Origin: Spirosoma aerolatum
Lineage (GTDB): Bacteria > Bacteroidota > Bacteroidia > Cytophagales > Spirosomataceae
DNA length: 64,000 bases
NCBI RefSeq assembly: GCF_002056795.1
Contig: NZ_CP020104.1
Coordinates: 941,001 to 1,005,000, forward strand
Direction: 5' to 3'
The position numbers and the translations under genes were made by a program. The notes below the pieces were generated by a model, which made no database searches, was not told the origin of the DNA, and saw only the letters and a list, made by a program, of their open reading frames with translations. This document shows, in pieces, positions 10,010 through 19,241 of the stretch. Each line of letters begins with the position of its first letter. Position 1 is the stretch's first letter.

Positions 10010-10154
10010 TCGGTGTATAAGATTCCGGTTGCAAACAACGCGTCTTGCAAGGTTTGTTTATCCTGCCTTATCCTGACAGTCGACAAAGCAGGACAATGCC
10101 TTGACGGGAATTTACGTTCTTGCCCACCATTCGTTTATCGTCCTGTCAAGAATT

Positions 10155-11840
10155 ATGAAATCGCTTTCTAAAGTCCTTCTACTTACTGCCTTCTGTGTTC
10201 ATAGCGTGTCCATAAGTTTTAGCCAGCCACAAACCCAGTTTGGGGAAGGTACGGGTGAGTATGGCCAATTTTTTACCAGCCTTAAAACGCAGTTAATCAA
10301 TACGGAATATCGAAAAACGGTTCATTTTGGCGGCAAGGAACGCAAGCAGTTTGTGCAATGGATACGCGACAATGTACACGTCATGAAGGCGATGAAATAC
10401 CTGGAACCGGACATTAGCAGTTTCTGGCAATTCTTTATGGAAAACCAGACACGCGAAGGCCTGTATTACGACTACTATTACCCCATGGTGGCCCGCGAAA
10501 GTCACCGTATGAATCTATTCGACAAACGATACTGGAAGATCATAGCGCGAGATACCATTCAAATGCACCGCCTGCCGGTGGAAGCAGATCTGGAATACCT
10601 GATGGTTGAAGGCGGACATTATATCTGGCAGGCTACTGGCGATACGGCTTACATACGCCAATGGATTGGCAAGCTGGAAAAAGGTCTGATGTATGACATG
10701 ACCGATCCACTGCGCTGGTCGAAGAAGTACCAGTTGATAAAACGCGGCTATACGCTCGATACCTGGGATTTTATGCAACTTCCCACCACTCGGGCCGACT
10801 ATGTTCGGCAGGGGCATGATGTACAGACCGGTATTTTTGACATCGACGAGAAAACGCCCATGGGAATCATGCATGGGGATAACAGCGGTCTGTATGCCGC
10901 CTGTCGGCAACTGGCGCAACTGTATGCCGTTTTGGGCAACGCTGCCAAAGCCTCCCACTGGAATGAACAGGCGGACGGGATTCGGAAACGGACGAATGAG
11001 CTTTGCTGGAATGGTCGTTTTTATGCCCATTTCGTTCCTGATGATCCAACGCCATCCTACCTCAATATGGATCAAAAGAACACCCTGAGCCTATCGAATC
11101 CATACGATATAAATCGAGGTTTACCAACCGAATCCATGGCCGAGTCGATCATTCAGACTTACCTCAGTTTGAAGGGTAAAAATGTAGAAAATTCCTTTGC
11201 CGAATGGTTTGGCGTTTATCCACCTGTTGAACCAAGTTACGCCGATTATCTGCCCGGATCGTATATGAATGGCGGGGTGAATACCATTGTGGGAGGAGAG
11301 TTGGCGAAAGCTGCGTTTCAGCACGGCTACGAAACGTACGGGGTGGATATTTTGAATCGAATGATACAGCTTAACGAAAAACATGGTGGCAAACTACCCG
11401 TTTCCTACAAGCCCGATGGCACTGTAGATGCTGGCATTCCGGACAACTGGGGCCAGGCCGCTGTGATGAGTGCGATGGTAGAAGGCCTGGCTGGTGTAGT
11501 GGATAAGGGAGCTTTGTTCGGACAAGTTGAATTGACTCCCCGATGGCTGGCTGCGGGAAAGAATGACGCATCTGTTACCATCGCCTATGGCCCCTCCGGC
11601 AAATCTGTCAGTTATGTTTACCACCATAATTCCAAAGCGAAGACCATTGCGCTTTCGATCAAGGGTGACCCTAAGCAGTACACCGTCCGACAGCTTTTAC
11701 CGGCTGGCAAGCAGGTTAAGGGCCTTACTGTTGACGGCAAACGGATGACGGCTACGGTTGAAAAAGTGTTAACCAGTCAGTATGTAGTTGTTCCGACCAT
11801 ATCTGGTGGCGACCATCGGATTGAACTAACGTATCGATAG
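10155..11840 (+). CDS. Secreted six-hairpin glycosidase (MGH1/GH63-like)
   Basis: 561 residues from the ATG at 10,155. I chose this start because a clean signal peptide follows (MKSLSKVLLLTAFCVHS). The body is rich in aromatic, helical hairpin motifs (PDISSFWQFFMENQTREGLYYDYYYP, IWQATGDTAYIRQWIGKLEKG, NGRFYAHFVPDD, YMNGGVNTIVGGELAKAAF), typical of (alpha/alpha)6 glycosidases. The C-terminal 120 residues look like a beta domain. It is divergent from the esterase/GH pair, so the three may form one glycan-use locus. Exact GH family and substrate are unresolved. Confidence 0.7.
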   Translation: MKSLSKVLLLTAFCVHSVSISFSQPQTQFGEGTGEYGQFFTSLKTQLINTEYRKTVHFGGKERKQFVQWIRDNVHVMKAMKYLEPDISSFWQFFMENQTREGLYYDYYYPMVARESHRMNLFDKRYWKIIARDTIQMHRLPVEADLEYLMVEGGHYIWQATGDTAYIRQWIGKLEKGLMYDMTDPLRWSKKYQLIKRGYTLDTWDFMQLPTTRADYVRQGHDVQTGIFDIDEKTPMGIMHGDNSGLYAACRQLAQLYAVLGNAAKASHWNEQADGIRKRTNELCWNGRFYAHFVPDDPTPSYLNMDQKNTLSLSNPYDINRGLPTESMAESIIQTYLSLKGKNVENSFAEWFGVYPPVEPSYADYLPGSYMNGGVNTIVGGELAKAAFQHGYETYGVDILNRMIQLNEKHGGKLPVSYKPDGTVDAGIPDNWGQAAVMSAMVEGLAGVVDKGALFGQVELTPRWLAAGKNDASVTIAYGPSGKSVSYVYHHNSKAKTIALSIKGDPKQYTVRQLLPAGKQVKGLTVDGKRMTATVEKVLTSQYVVVPTISGGDHRIELTYR

Positions 11841-11959
11841 GTCGCTGACTCTGGAACTAGAGGTTTTCCTGAATGTTGACTGGGTAGTAGAGGTGGTTGC
11901 AAACGACCATTCAGGTTGTAGAAGAACGATCGGCAGAAGTTCCAAAAGGGCCTTCTCAG

Positions 11960-12241
11960 CTATCTAAAGGGTTTACCATCTCCATAGTCGGCCTGTTTCC
12001 CAAGGTCAAAATTTGCATACCTAGTCTGTAATTCCTGAACACTAGCATAGTCATGCATCCTGCCCCATCCATGTGTCTCTTGGCCTACAAATAGGATTTT
12101 CTTCTCCATCCGAACGTAACTCTCAAATACATTCATCAGTAACGGTGCAGATATGGATAAGTCTTTCGGCCAATTTTGGCTATCCAGTTGATCAATATGG
12201 GTCTGATAAACCTCCTGAAACTGGTGGTTAAAATGATTCAT
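11960..12241 (-). CDS. Short orphan ORF, possibly truncated uracil-DNA-glycosylase-like protein
   Basis: A 93-residue product. The stretch KKILFVGQETHGWG resembles the first strand and loop of the uracil-DNA-glycosylase-like fold, but the rest of such a domain is absent, so it is either a fragment or something else. No continuation was found downstream on the same strand. It is the last chromosomal gene before the mobile element. Confidence 0.4.
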   Translation of the reverse strand: MNHFNHQFQEVYQTHIDQLDSQNWPKDLSISAPLLMNVFESYVRMEKKILFVGQETHGWGRMHDYASVQELQTRYANFDLGKQADYGDGKPFR

Positions 12242-12544
12242 GTTGACAATAGACGCGTAGATGAGTTTGTAACCTTTGGATACAACATTGGGGGGATCAA
12301 AAAGGGTTAAAAGGTTTCCACTTTTATTTAAAAGCCTTAAGCCTGTATAGGCTCCTATGAATTCCAGCTCTTAGTCTGATACCTGCTACAGCCTGCTTTT
12401 GAAAACTATAGTGTCATCTCTCGAACTTAAATTCAATTGTAACTTTTTGCTCTGTGTGAAAGGTTGATGTAACGTAGATGATATTTTAGGTAGATGACGA
12501 TGTGAATTACCTACCCAGTAGGTTTGTGGTATCCCTTGCGGTGC
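12242..12544. other. Gene-free stretch before the element
   Basis: About 300 bases between the orphan ORF and the tRNA-Asn terminator. I see no convincing ORF, RNA or repeat here. It is probably chromosomal DNA that once lay downstream of the original tRNA-Asn terminator. Confidence 0.4.
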
Positions 12545-12599
12545 CCTTAAATAAAAAAACCACTTAGCGAAATTCGCTAAGTGGTTTTTTTATTTAAGG
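12545..12599 (-). terminator. Terminator palindrome, original tRNA-Asn terminator
   Basis: A nearly perfect palindrome: stem core CCACTTAGCG with CGCTAAGTGG, loop AAATT, flanked by A and T runs, giving about 25 paired bases. Its right end overlaps the first three bases of the left attachment repeat, where the end of tRNA-Asn lay before insertion. It would therefore have ended tRNA-Asn on the minus strand, and it works on both strands by symmetry. Confidence 0.75.
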
Positions 12600-12645
12600 C
12601 TCCCGAAGCTGGGCTCGAACCAGCGACCCTCTGATTAACAGTCAG
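12597..12645 (+). repeat. attL: 49-bp direct repeat of tRNA-Asn 3' half
   Basis: Identical to 51,598-51,646. It holds the tRNA-Asn 3' end from the anticodon stem through the acceptor end plus three downstream bases. Beyond it the two junctions diverge. Confidence 0.92.
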
Positions 12646-12745
12646 CAGATTATTGGTTTAATATGGTTCAATATGATTTATAATATACTGATTATTAGAT
12701 GTTTATAAGATATACAATTTCGAAATAAACCGTATAAATACGGAT

Positions 12746-12769
12746 TTCTTGTGCAAATCTTGTGCAAAT
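12746..12769 (+). repeat. Left arm-type site of the tRNA-Asn integrase (24-bp repeat)
   Basis: Contains two tandem CTTGTGCAAAT units. The same 24 bases occur at 51,531-51,554 near the other end. It lies 100 bases inside attL and 18 bases before the integrase ATG, the expected place for integrase arm sites, and it may also let the integrase repress its own gene. Confidence 0.7.
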
Positions 12770-12787
12770 TTTTCGTATCTTTAATTC

Positions 12788-14002
12788 ATGAACACAAACG
12801 TCGTGATTTCCTTAGATACACGCCGTGCCAAAAAGGACGGCACCTATCCGGTCATTATGCGGCTAGGCCATAATGCACAAACAACCTCTATCCCCATTGG
12901 AATAAGCGTTGCTGTAGCGGATTGGGATGAGAAAAAACGGGCTATTAAAAAAAGCTACAAGGGCGTTAGTTCCGTTACCCGACTGAACAATCAGATTGAG
13001 AAGGAGAAGACCGATGCGATGGACATCATTCTTAAACTCCATGAATTAGGCACGCTTCAAACCTTGTCGATCACATCCTTAAAAGACCGGATCACACAAA
13101 AGGAAGCGAAGGATTCGTTTCTGCAATTTGCCAGTCAATGCGTGGATGAACTGATTAAAGCGCATCGGGTTGGTACGGCCAGATCGTATAAGGGCTTAAT
13201 CAGCGTTTTGAAAGAATACCGCAAGGGGAAAGATTTATTGTTCAAAGAGATTACCTATGATTTCCTTGCCAGATTTGAGACCAATCATAAAAGCAAAGGG
13301 AATGGCGCTAATGGTTTAGCTGTCTATATGCGGACAATTCGGGCCATCTATAACAAGGCCATTAAGTCTGGGGTGGCCGATAAAGAATTGTATCCCTTCG
13401 ATGACTATAAGATTAAGACTGCTCCTACCGAAAAACGGGCTTTGGACGCAGAGTTTCTCAAAACGATTATTCAATTGGACATTCCCGCTACACACCTATG
13501 CTTTAATACGCGCAATTATTTCGTTGCCAGCTATATGATGTACGGAATGAACTTTGCGGATATGGCTTACTTGGAAAAAAGCTCTGTGGAAAACGGGCGC
13601 GTCCGGTATCGCCGAAGAAAAACGGGTAAGTTATACGATATTAAGGTTACCCCGCAGCTTGAAAGCATATTGGTTCACTATATGCAACAAACTCCTGATT
13701 CCAGATTCGTCTTTCCGATTCTGAAACGGGACTCGCCAACCCTTCGTGAAAAGGACATCCAATGGGCCAGAAAACGGTACAATAAAAAGCTAAAGATTTT
13801 GGCTTCGCTATGCGGGATTGACTCAAATCTGACAAGCTATGTGAGCCGACATTCATTTGCGACCCAGGCGATGCTGCATGATATTCCGCTCACGGCTATC
13901 AGCACAATGCTTGGTCATTCCAGCGTAAAAACTACTGAAATTTATCTCAAAGGTTTGCCAGTCAATATCCTAGACAATTACAATGAACGAATTTTAGGAT
14001 AA
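12788..14002 (+). CDS. Tyrosine recombinase/integrase, Bacteroidetes type
   Basis: 404 residues. The order is an Arm-DNA-binding domain (about 1-95), a SAM-like core-binding domain (about 105-200) and a catalytic domain (about 215-400). Catalytic features are a Lys in RRRKTGK, box II SRHSFATQ, LGHSSVKTT and the nucleophile Tyr in EIYLKG. At the usual place of the first catalytic Arg the sequence reads MYGMNFADMAYL, with no Arg. The Bacteroides integrase IntDOT is also known to lack this Arg. The gene sits just inside attL, reading inward, and should integrate and excise the element at tRNA-Asn. Confidence 0.92.
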   Translation: MNTNVVISLDTRRAKKDGTYPVIMRLGHNAQTTSIPIGISVAVADWDEKKRAIKKSYKGVSSVTRLNNQIEKEKTDAMDIILKLHELGTLQTLSITSLKDRITQKEAKDSFLQFASQCVDELIKAHRVGTARSYKGLISVLKEYRKGKDLLFKEITYDFLARFETNHKSKGNGANGLAVYMRTIRAIYNKAIKSGVADKELYPFDDYKIKTAPTEKRALDAEFLKTIIQLDIPATHLCFNTRNYFVASYMMYGMNFADMAYLEKSSVENGRVRYRRRKTGKLYDIKVTPQLESILVHYMQQTPDSRFVFPILKRDSPTLREKDIQWARKRYNKKLKILASLCGIDSNLTSYVSRHSFATQAMLHDIPLTAISTMLGHSSVKTTEIYLKGLPVNILDNYNERILG

Positions 14003-14133
14003 GTTGAGTAAATGACGTAAGCAACCAATTGGCTATTAGTCCGTTAAATAAAACGGGCATGAATAAAAGTCAGTATTTAGGCAGTTCGTATAGCTTTTAC
14101 CGGTAGACTATCTATTTTGGTCAAAAAAGCACA

Positions 14134-14409
14134 ATGGAAGTTATCTGTCTGCACGATGACGCTTTTTACGCCTTGATCGACAAGGTTCTTGAACGGGTTC
14201 AGCAACAGCAAGCGACCAAGGAAGACAAATGGATTTCAGGCAGCGAAGCCATGAAGAAGTTGCGTATCCAAAGTAAAACAACTTTGCAGAAGCTTCGTGA
14301 TGAAGGCAGCATTCGGTTTTCGCAGCCTGAGAGAAAGATCATCTTATACGACAGCGATTCCATCAACGACTATTTATCTCGCCACACTAAAGAAACCTTT
14401 TACCCATGA
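14134..14409 (+). CDS. Helix-turn-helix protein, candidate excisionase
   Basis: 91 residues. The second half is a MerR/HTH_17-like winged helix (WISGSEAMKKLRIQSKTTLQKLRDEG, then a wing IRFSQPERKIILYDSDSINDYL). Small proteins of this kind next to Bacteroidetes integrases act as excision factors or regulators. Its TGA overlaps the ATG of the next gene, so the two are co-translated. Confidence 0.7.
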   Translation: MEVICLHDDAFYALIDKVLERVQQQQATKEDKWISGSEAMKKLRIQSKTTLQKLRDEGSIRFSQPERKIILYDSDSINDYLSRHTKETFYP

Positions 14410-14648
14410 CAGAAGATGAAGAAGAGCCATCTCCAGAGTTCGTTAAGGGCTATAATCATGGCTACCAACTCGCCAAGTATGAACCGGAGCTATTGGACAA
14501 AATCTTGAAGTCCCAAAGTGACAACGCTCCCAACGATTACAGCAGAGCTATGGTGCATGGGAAAACCCAGTGTGAGCAAGAAAAGCTTGTTGCTGAGATG
14601 AAAGCCATTCGTGAACGTCAAAAGCAGACAATTAGAAGGAAACGATAA
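14406..14648 (+). CDS. Small hydrophilic protein coupled to the HTH gene
   Basis: 80 residues, highly charged with a basic tail (RERQKQTIRRKR). It starts inside the stop codon of the HTH gene (ATGA overlap). I do not recognise a family. Translational coupling suggests a partner in excision or regulation. Confidence 0.55.
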   Translation: MTEDEEEPSPEFVKGYNHGYQLAKYEPELLDKILKSQSDNAPNDYSRAMVHGKTQCEQEKLVAEMKAIRERQKQTIRRKR

Positions 14649-14747
14649 GCGACAAGTATTGCTGACCGATTAATAAATTATTAAGATTAATATTCACTAA
14701 AAAAATTAAAATTCACACCCATTCCCTTTCAATTCCACTTTAACCTG

Positions 14748-15800
14748 ATGTTCAAGCCTAATAAAGTTGTTATTCACGAGTTGCAAAAAAGCCCTGACCA
14801 TGCAGGAATTACTTGGTTTTTGTCTGATAAATTAGCAGGGGTTAAACCATCAGACTACATATCCCTTGAGAAAATGATTAGGGGGTTTGATAGAGAAGGT
14901 GTATTTCATGGTTATTTCGGAGAGCCAGAGATAAACCCCTTTGCTGCTTCTTTTAAATCATATTTTACTTCGCAAAAAGAAGATGAGCAGTTTGTTGCTT
15001 TTACTAAAGAGGTAGTACCGCAATTAAATCATTTACTGGATAAGAAACATTTTGCACGCGGTGGCTATTACGTTTTCTGTGAGTATGAATTTGAAAACAA
15101 TAAAGGCCTTGGTATATTTTTAGTTCGTGATACAGAAGGTACACTATTTAAAGTCGATGATAAATCTCATAGCTTCCAACTTGATAAAATCAAGTATATG
15201 GAAACCGATAAAATGGCTATGGGCTGCCAAATTGACTATATAAAATATAGATCAGAAGGTCAAAAATGTTTAGCATTTACACACAATCGTCAGAAAGAAG
15301 TATCTGACTACTTTGTCGAATGGATAGGATGCCAAAATCGGAAAAGCGGTAAGGAATCAACAGAAGATTTATACAAGCTTATTGATGCTATTAGAGACGA
15401 ACTACCAATAAATCCTAATACTAATGAGAAAGTTACAGCAGAAAAACTGAAAGAAGATATTTTTAATTTAGTTGAATCTGAGCAAACAAAGACTCTTGAT
15501 TTGCAAACCATCGGGAAGCATTTATTCAATGATAATATGTTTTTCTTAAATAAAGCCAGAGCACACAAAATAGAAATTGATTCTTCTTTTAAGCTTCATA
15601 AATCTACCTTTGCCAAATATAACTTATTTGATGTTAAAGACGATGATTTAGGGATAAAATTGAAATTTCCTAAACATCGATTTGGTGATAGGCGTACTAT
15701 TAAAATAAAAAATGAAGGAGCCGATAGGAAATTAATCATAGAATCTCCTTCACTTATTGACCAAATTTTACGCCGTTTAGAACAAATGGGCAATGAATAG
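14748..15800 (+). CDS. NdpA-like nucleoid-associated protein (NA37 family)
   Basis: 350 residues with features of the 37-kDa nucleoid-associated family: N-terminal NKVVIHELQKSP, then LDKKHFARGGYYVFCEYEF and a basic middle ending VSDYFVEWIGCQ. E. coli YejK is the named relative. The coding region is visibly A+T-rich compared with the integrase module. The stop overlaps the start of the following membrane-protein gene by 8 bases, so the two are a unit. On mobile elements such pairs often prove to be defence or host-takeover genes, which is inference here. Confidence 0.7.
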   Translation: MFKPNKVVIHELQKSPDHAGITWFLSDKLAGVKPSDYISLEKMIRGFDREGVFHGYFGEPEINPFAASFKSYFTSQKEDEQFVAFTKEVVPQLNHLLDKKHFARGGYYVFCEYEFENNKGLGIFLVRDTEGTLFKVDDKSHSFQLDKIKYMETDKMAMGCQIDYIKYRSEGQKCLAFTHNRQKEVSDYFVEWIGCQNRKSGKESTEDLYKLIDAIRDELPINPNTNEKVTAEKLKEDIFNLVESEQTKTLDLQTIGKHLFNDNMFFLNKARAHKIEIDSSFKLHKSTFAKYNLFDVKDDDLGIKLKFPKHRFGDRRTIKIKNEGADRKLIIESPSLIDQILRRLEQMGNE

Positions 15801-17115
15801 TCGCATGCAAAACATAGTAGCATTTTGCAATTTGATAATTCCTGCTGCCCCAGAATATAACCAGCAAGATGGTACTATTGAATTTGTTGCTGACCAACCT
15901 GAGTTAATTGTTGAAACCTTACAAGATTTGCAGATAAAACAAGTAGACAGTATTGGAAAAAATATTCAAATTTTGCTTGACCAAAATGATTTAATAATAT
16001 TTTTTAATGAAAACGACTTTTTTGATCGTATAGCACCAAATAATTTTGAATGTGATTTACTGATTATATATACATCCAAAGGAGTTCCCTACTTTTTTGA
16101 CCATACTAGCGGGGAAACATACATAAACTTTAGTTTTGAGGAGAGAGATTATTTATTTTCAAATGTTCAAATTTATTTTAACTATATACAATTTTTAAGA
16201 ACCCAAGACCATCAAGAAGATAAGCCATTTTATTTTGTTGATCATTTCAATGATACCTCAGACCAAATAATTTTTACCTCTTCAAAAAAGGAGGGGAAAT
16301 TAAGTATCCCGTTTGGAAAAACTAGGCCAGATTTCAATCGAGATAAATCATTAAAAAGTACATTTGAACAATTTAAATTGGCTTTTGATGATCAAAATAG
16401 ACATCTGCCTAAATTTATAAAATACGAATTATTTAATTTTTTACCGAAAATTGATAGAGATGAGCGTATGAAGGCTTTCATTGAAAAAATGCCTGAGATG
16501 CTTCATAATGCTCAACAAAACTTCGAGATATATCTTAATGATCTATCACTTGACAAATTAAAATCAGAGTATAGAGATAGCCAAGAACAATATTTTACTA
16601 AGCTACGTGAGCTACTTGGCAAGGTGATTAACCAGACAATAGCTTTTCCGCTTTCTATAACTGTTACGGCATTTGCTACATTTAAGGTCACTGATTCAAG
16701 CCAGCCTTTAACGACAGTATTTCTGCTATTATTAATAGTTGCCGCTTTTTTAGTGTTCACATTTTATACAACATTTCTTCTAGGAATACAGCAAGACGAT
16801 GTTAGAGAACTGAAAAGCAATTTTGAGGATGATTTTGCGAAGCTTGCTAGAAATAAATTTTTTGAAAAAGAAAGTAATATAGAAGATAGCAAGCATTTTA
16901 AAGAAGCGAAACAAAAAGTATTAAAACAATTCTCTAAATTTAATTTAGCTGTAAAAATTTATTTTATCATTCAAGTGTTTTTTAATACACTCTTCATTTG
17001 CTTTATTCTATTTCAGGTTGGAATGAGTATAAAGTGGCTTGTTCCTCTTGGAATTTTATTGGTCACGGCTTTATATTTTGTATTTAATTACTATATTACT
17101 CATAATACTAAGTAA
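15793..17115 (+). CDS. Membrane protein with about four C-terminal TM segments, partner of the NdpA-like protein
   Basis: 440 residues. The first 270 look soluble and charged. Hydrophobic segments follow (INQTIAFPLSITVTAFATF, TTVFLLLLIVAAFLVFTFYT, FFNTLFICFILFQVGMSI, WLVPLGILLVTALYFVFN), separated by a charged helix. I recognise no family. Overlap with the NdpA-like gene implies joint action: a DNA- or nucleoid-binding sensor with a membrane effector is a reasonable but untested model. The A+T-rich composition matches its partner. Confidence 0.6.
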   Translation: MNSRMQNIVAFCNLIIPAAPEYNQQDGTIEFVADQPELIVETLQDLQIKQVDSIGKNIQILLDQNDLIIFFNENDFFDRIAPNNFECDLLIIYTSKGVPYFFDHTSGETYINFSFEERDYLFSNVQIYFNYIQFLRTQDHQEDKPFYFVDHFNDTSDQIIFTSSKKEGKLSIPFGKTRPDFNRDKSLKSTFEQFKLAFDDQNRHLPKFIKYELFNFLPKIDRDERMKAFIEKMPEMLHNAQQNFEIYLNDLSLDKLKSEYRDSQEQYFTKLRELLGKVINQTIAFPLSITVTAFATFKVTDSSQPLTTVFLLLLIVAAFLVFTFYTTFLLGIQQDDVRELKSNFEDDFAKLARNKFFEKESNIEDSKHFKEAKQKVLKQFSKFNLAVKIYFIIQVFFNTLFICFILFQVGMSIKWLVPLGILLVTALYFVFNYYITHNTK

Positions 17116-17148
17116 TGTTATTATATAATGGGTATTTATTTGGGTTAC

Positions 17149-17928
17149 TCATAAGCTAGCCTGTTTTATAATATCAAGAAACAAAATCACTTTATTTCGA
17201 TCAGCTTTGTAAAACAAGAATGGCTCGACGTCTTTTGCCATGTCATCCATATCCAGCGTTGCACAGTGTGCTATGAGTCTTTCTTTTAAGGCATTGGCTG
17301 TATCGATCCCAATCTTCTGGTTGAGGTAGGCATAGTTTGGCTTGATCTGACGCCCCAGTAGAAAAACGACATCAAAGAAATCACGTCCTTTATTACGGGG
17401 ACGGTTGAGTATGGCATAAAACTTTTGCGCTAGAATAACATCAATCGGTGTCACAAAGATACGTGCAATCGTATCGAAGCGATTGAGCAGCACAGTTTCT
17501 GGCTTGAAAACGAAGTTCTGTGGCTCTGTATCCAGTTGAATTAATATTTTCTCCTCTTTATAACCGGACAAGCCGTGCTCAAATAGCATATTGGGGAACC
17601 TAATATAACAGTGGTACGCCCCTTTATTGACCGTTTTGAATTCAACCGTATAGCCCTGTAATTCGAGCCCTTCGGCAATCACAGTAGAAACCTGATCAAA
17701 TTCTTCTGTGGATATATTGAAGTTGTCAAAATCCAAATCTTCCGAAAAACGCTGATTATCGTGTACGAGCCGTAAGCATGTACCGCCTAAAAAAGCAAAC
17801 TGATTTCGGAAATCACTGTTGAACAAAATTTCCAGGATTCGACATTGAAGGTACTCGCGCAGCATGAACCGACGGGCTTGTTGCACATGCTGGGGGAAAA
17901 ATGCCTGAATGGATTGTAGGTTAATCAT
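17149..17928 (-). CDS. abiEii: AbiEii-type nucleotidyltransferase toxin
   Basis: 259 residues from the ATG at 17,928, chosen because it overlaps the antitoxin stop by 8 bases; the frame is open a little further upstream. It has the nucleotidyltransferase core of AbiEii/AbiGii toxins: GGTCLRLVHDNQRFSEDLDFD with the metal-binding Asp pair, and later the Lys-containing helix DVILAQKFYAILNRPRNKGRDFFDVVFLL. AbiEii toxins stop growth after phage entry; related toxins modify tRNA acceptor ends. It is the toxin of a type IV (non-contact) system with the gene upstream. Confidence 0.85.
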   Translation of the reverse strand: MINLQSIQAFFPQHVQQARRFMLREYLQCRILEILFNSDFRNQFAFLGGTCLRLVHDNQRFSEDLDFDNFNISTEEFDQVSTVIAEGLELQGYTVEFKTVNKGAYHCYIRFPNMLFEHGLSGYKEEKILIQLDTEPQNFVFKPETVLLNRFDTIARIFVTPIDVILAQKFYAILNRPRNKGRDFFDVVFLLGRQIKPNYAYLNQKIGIDTANALKERLIAHCATLDMDDMAKDVEPFLFYKADRNKVILFLDIIKQASL

Positions 17929-18538
17929 CGGACATCCGTTGAATGAGGTAGTGGGCAAGTTCGGTTATACGCTGATTACAATAGAATTCAGCATATTCCC
18001 GAATAATATTGGGTTGAGCGATTTCAGCTAAAATTGCCCAGTTGATCCGCAAGGCATCGATGTCGGTGGTATTATGCCACTGAGTATTAAGATAAATCGT
18101 ATCGAGAAGTGCTTTTTCGGGCTCTGCAATCAGGAGTGGTTTATTATTCCAACGTTCGATCCGGTAGCCGAAAAAGAGGGTTGGCTTGATGTGTTTATAA
18201 ACCCATTCACCAATAGGCGTTGAGAAAGACTTGGTTTTATGGGTTGATACCGAATAGGTTTGGTAGACCCCTTCGGGAATTAAGCCATAATAGCTGAGGG
18301 CTGACCAGAGCGAGATATAGGAGTCGCGGTAAATCCGGTTGGCTGTATAAAACGCCAACTGCTCGGTTAACGGCTGGTCTGTCCAGCGATAAAACCGATT
18401 GATGATTTTTTGAATGTAGTTTTTGGCTTGCCAGTCGGATAAACGTCGTGCATGGAAGTCAGGAAACTCTTTTTGCACTTCATGGAGTTCAATAACGCCG
18501 CTTTCCTGAAAGGCTCGCTGGAAGGTAACGAAGTCCAT
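17921..18538 (-). CDS. abiEi: AbiEi-type antitoxin/transcription factor
   Basis: 205 residues: an N-terminal winged-helix part (GVIELHEVQKEFPDFHARRLSDWQAKNYIQKI, then RFYRW) followed by the typical AbiEi region (SLWSALSYYGLIPEGVYQTYSVSTHKTKSF and PEKALLDTIYL). AbiEi proteins repress their own operon and neutralise AbiEii. The gene is upstream of, and overlaps, the toxin gene, as in known abiE operons. Confidence 0.83.
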   Translation of the reverse strand: MDFVTFQRAFQESGVIELHEVQKEFPDFHARRLSDWQAKNYIQKIINRFYRWTDQPLTEQLAFYTANRIYRDSYISLWSALSYYGLIPEGVYQTYSVSTHKTKSFSTPIGEWVYKHIKPTLFFGYRIERWNNKPLLIAEPEKALLDTIYLNTQWHNTTDIDALRINWAILAEIAQPNIIREYAEFYCNQRITELAHYLIQRMSDD

Positions 18539-18691
18539 CTATTTCCTTTTTTTGCTAAAAATAGTAAAAAAAGGAAATACTATCTTTCATGCTCGTTGTC
18601 AAGAGAAGTGATACACTCTCATTATTAAAGTGTTTATAGCCTAAATTGTTAATTTTCATAATTATGACATATAAACTAGACGGGTTGCTAC

Positions 18692-19171
18692 TTATCGTCT
18701 GAAACCACGCCGATGCTGTTGTTGCTGCTTTTGCTCACGTTTTTCACGCGCCTGTTGCGCTAATTTTTTGACTTCAACTTCATCGACTGGTTGCCCTTTT
18801 GCGGGCTGAGAACACTTGATTTCTTGACCACCTTCCGTGCCTTGTTGATCCCCGATTTGGGTTGAGGTTTGTTGCTGTCGGTAAGCCTTTATCATGTCAG
18901 TCGCTTTGTCCTGGCTTTGAGAAATATCGGGGGAGGGTTCCGGCGGTGTCGGCTCTCCTAAGTACTCCCGTTGTTCTTGAGCAAAACGTGTTTGTACATC
19001 TTTGACCTTCTTTTCATGGAGTGTTTTGAGCCGATCTAATTGGCCATCATACTTGGCCTTATCGTAATGATCGTTTTGCAGTTGCCGGATAGTGGCCTGA
19101 TCTGCAAAATATTCCTGATTGAGCCGTTCAAGTTCCTTGTCTTGCTGAGCTAAAAGATCGCTGTATGCCAT
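18692..19171 (-). CDS. Coiled-coil, Gln/Lys-rich hypothetical protein
   Basis: 159 residues. The first half is a predicted coiled coil (DKELERLNQEYFADQATIRQ). A Pro-rich joint (PTPPEPSPD) follows, then a low-complexity Gln/Lys tail ending in RRGFRR. No family recognised. The neighbouring gene on the same strand also ends in an Arg-rich tail, so they may share a targeting signal or partner. Confidence 0.5.
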   Translation of the reverse strand: MAYSDLLAQQDKELERLNQEYFADQATIRQLQNDHYDKAKYDGQLDRLKTLHEKKVKDVQTRFAQEQREYLGEPTPPEPSPDISQSQDKATDMIKAYRQQQTSTQIGDQQGTEGGQEIKCSQPAKGQPVDEVEVKKLAQQAREKREQKQQQQHRRGFRR

Positions 19172-19241
19172 AGGTATTATAAGGGTAACAATAAATTACC
19201 TAATCTATTGCAGTGATAATACGTCACAGGTATTGTGACCA

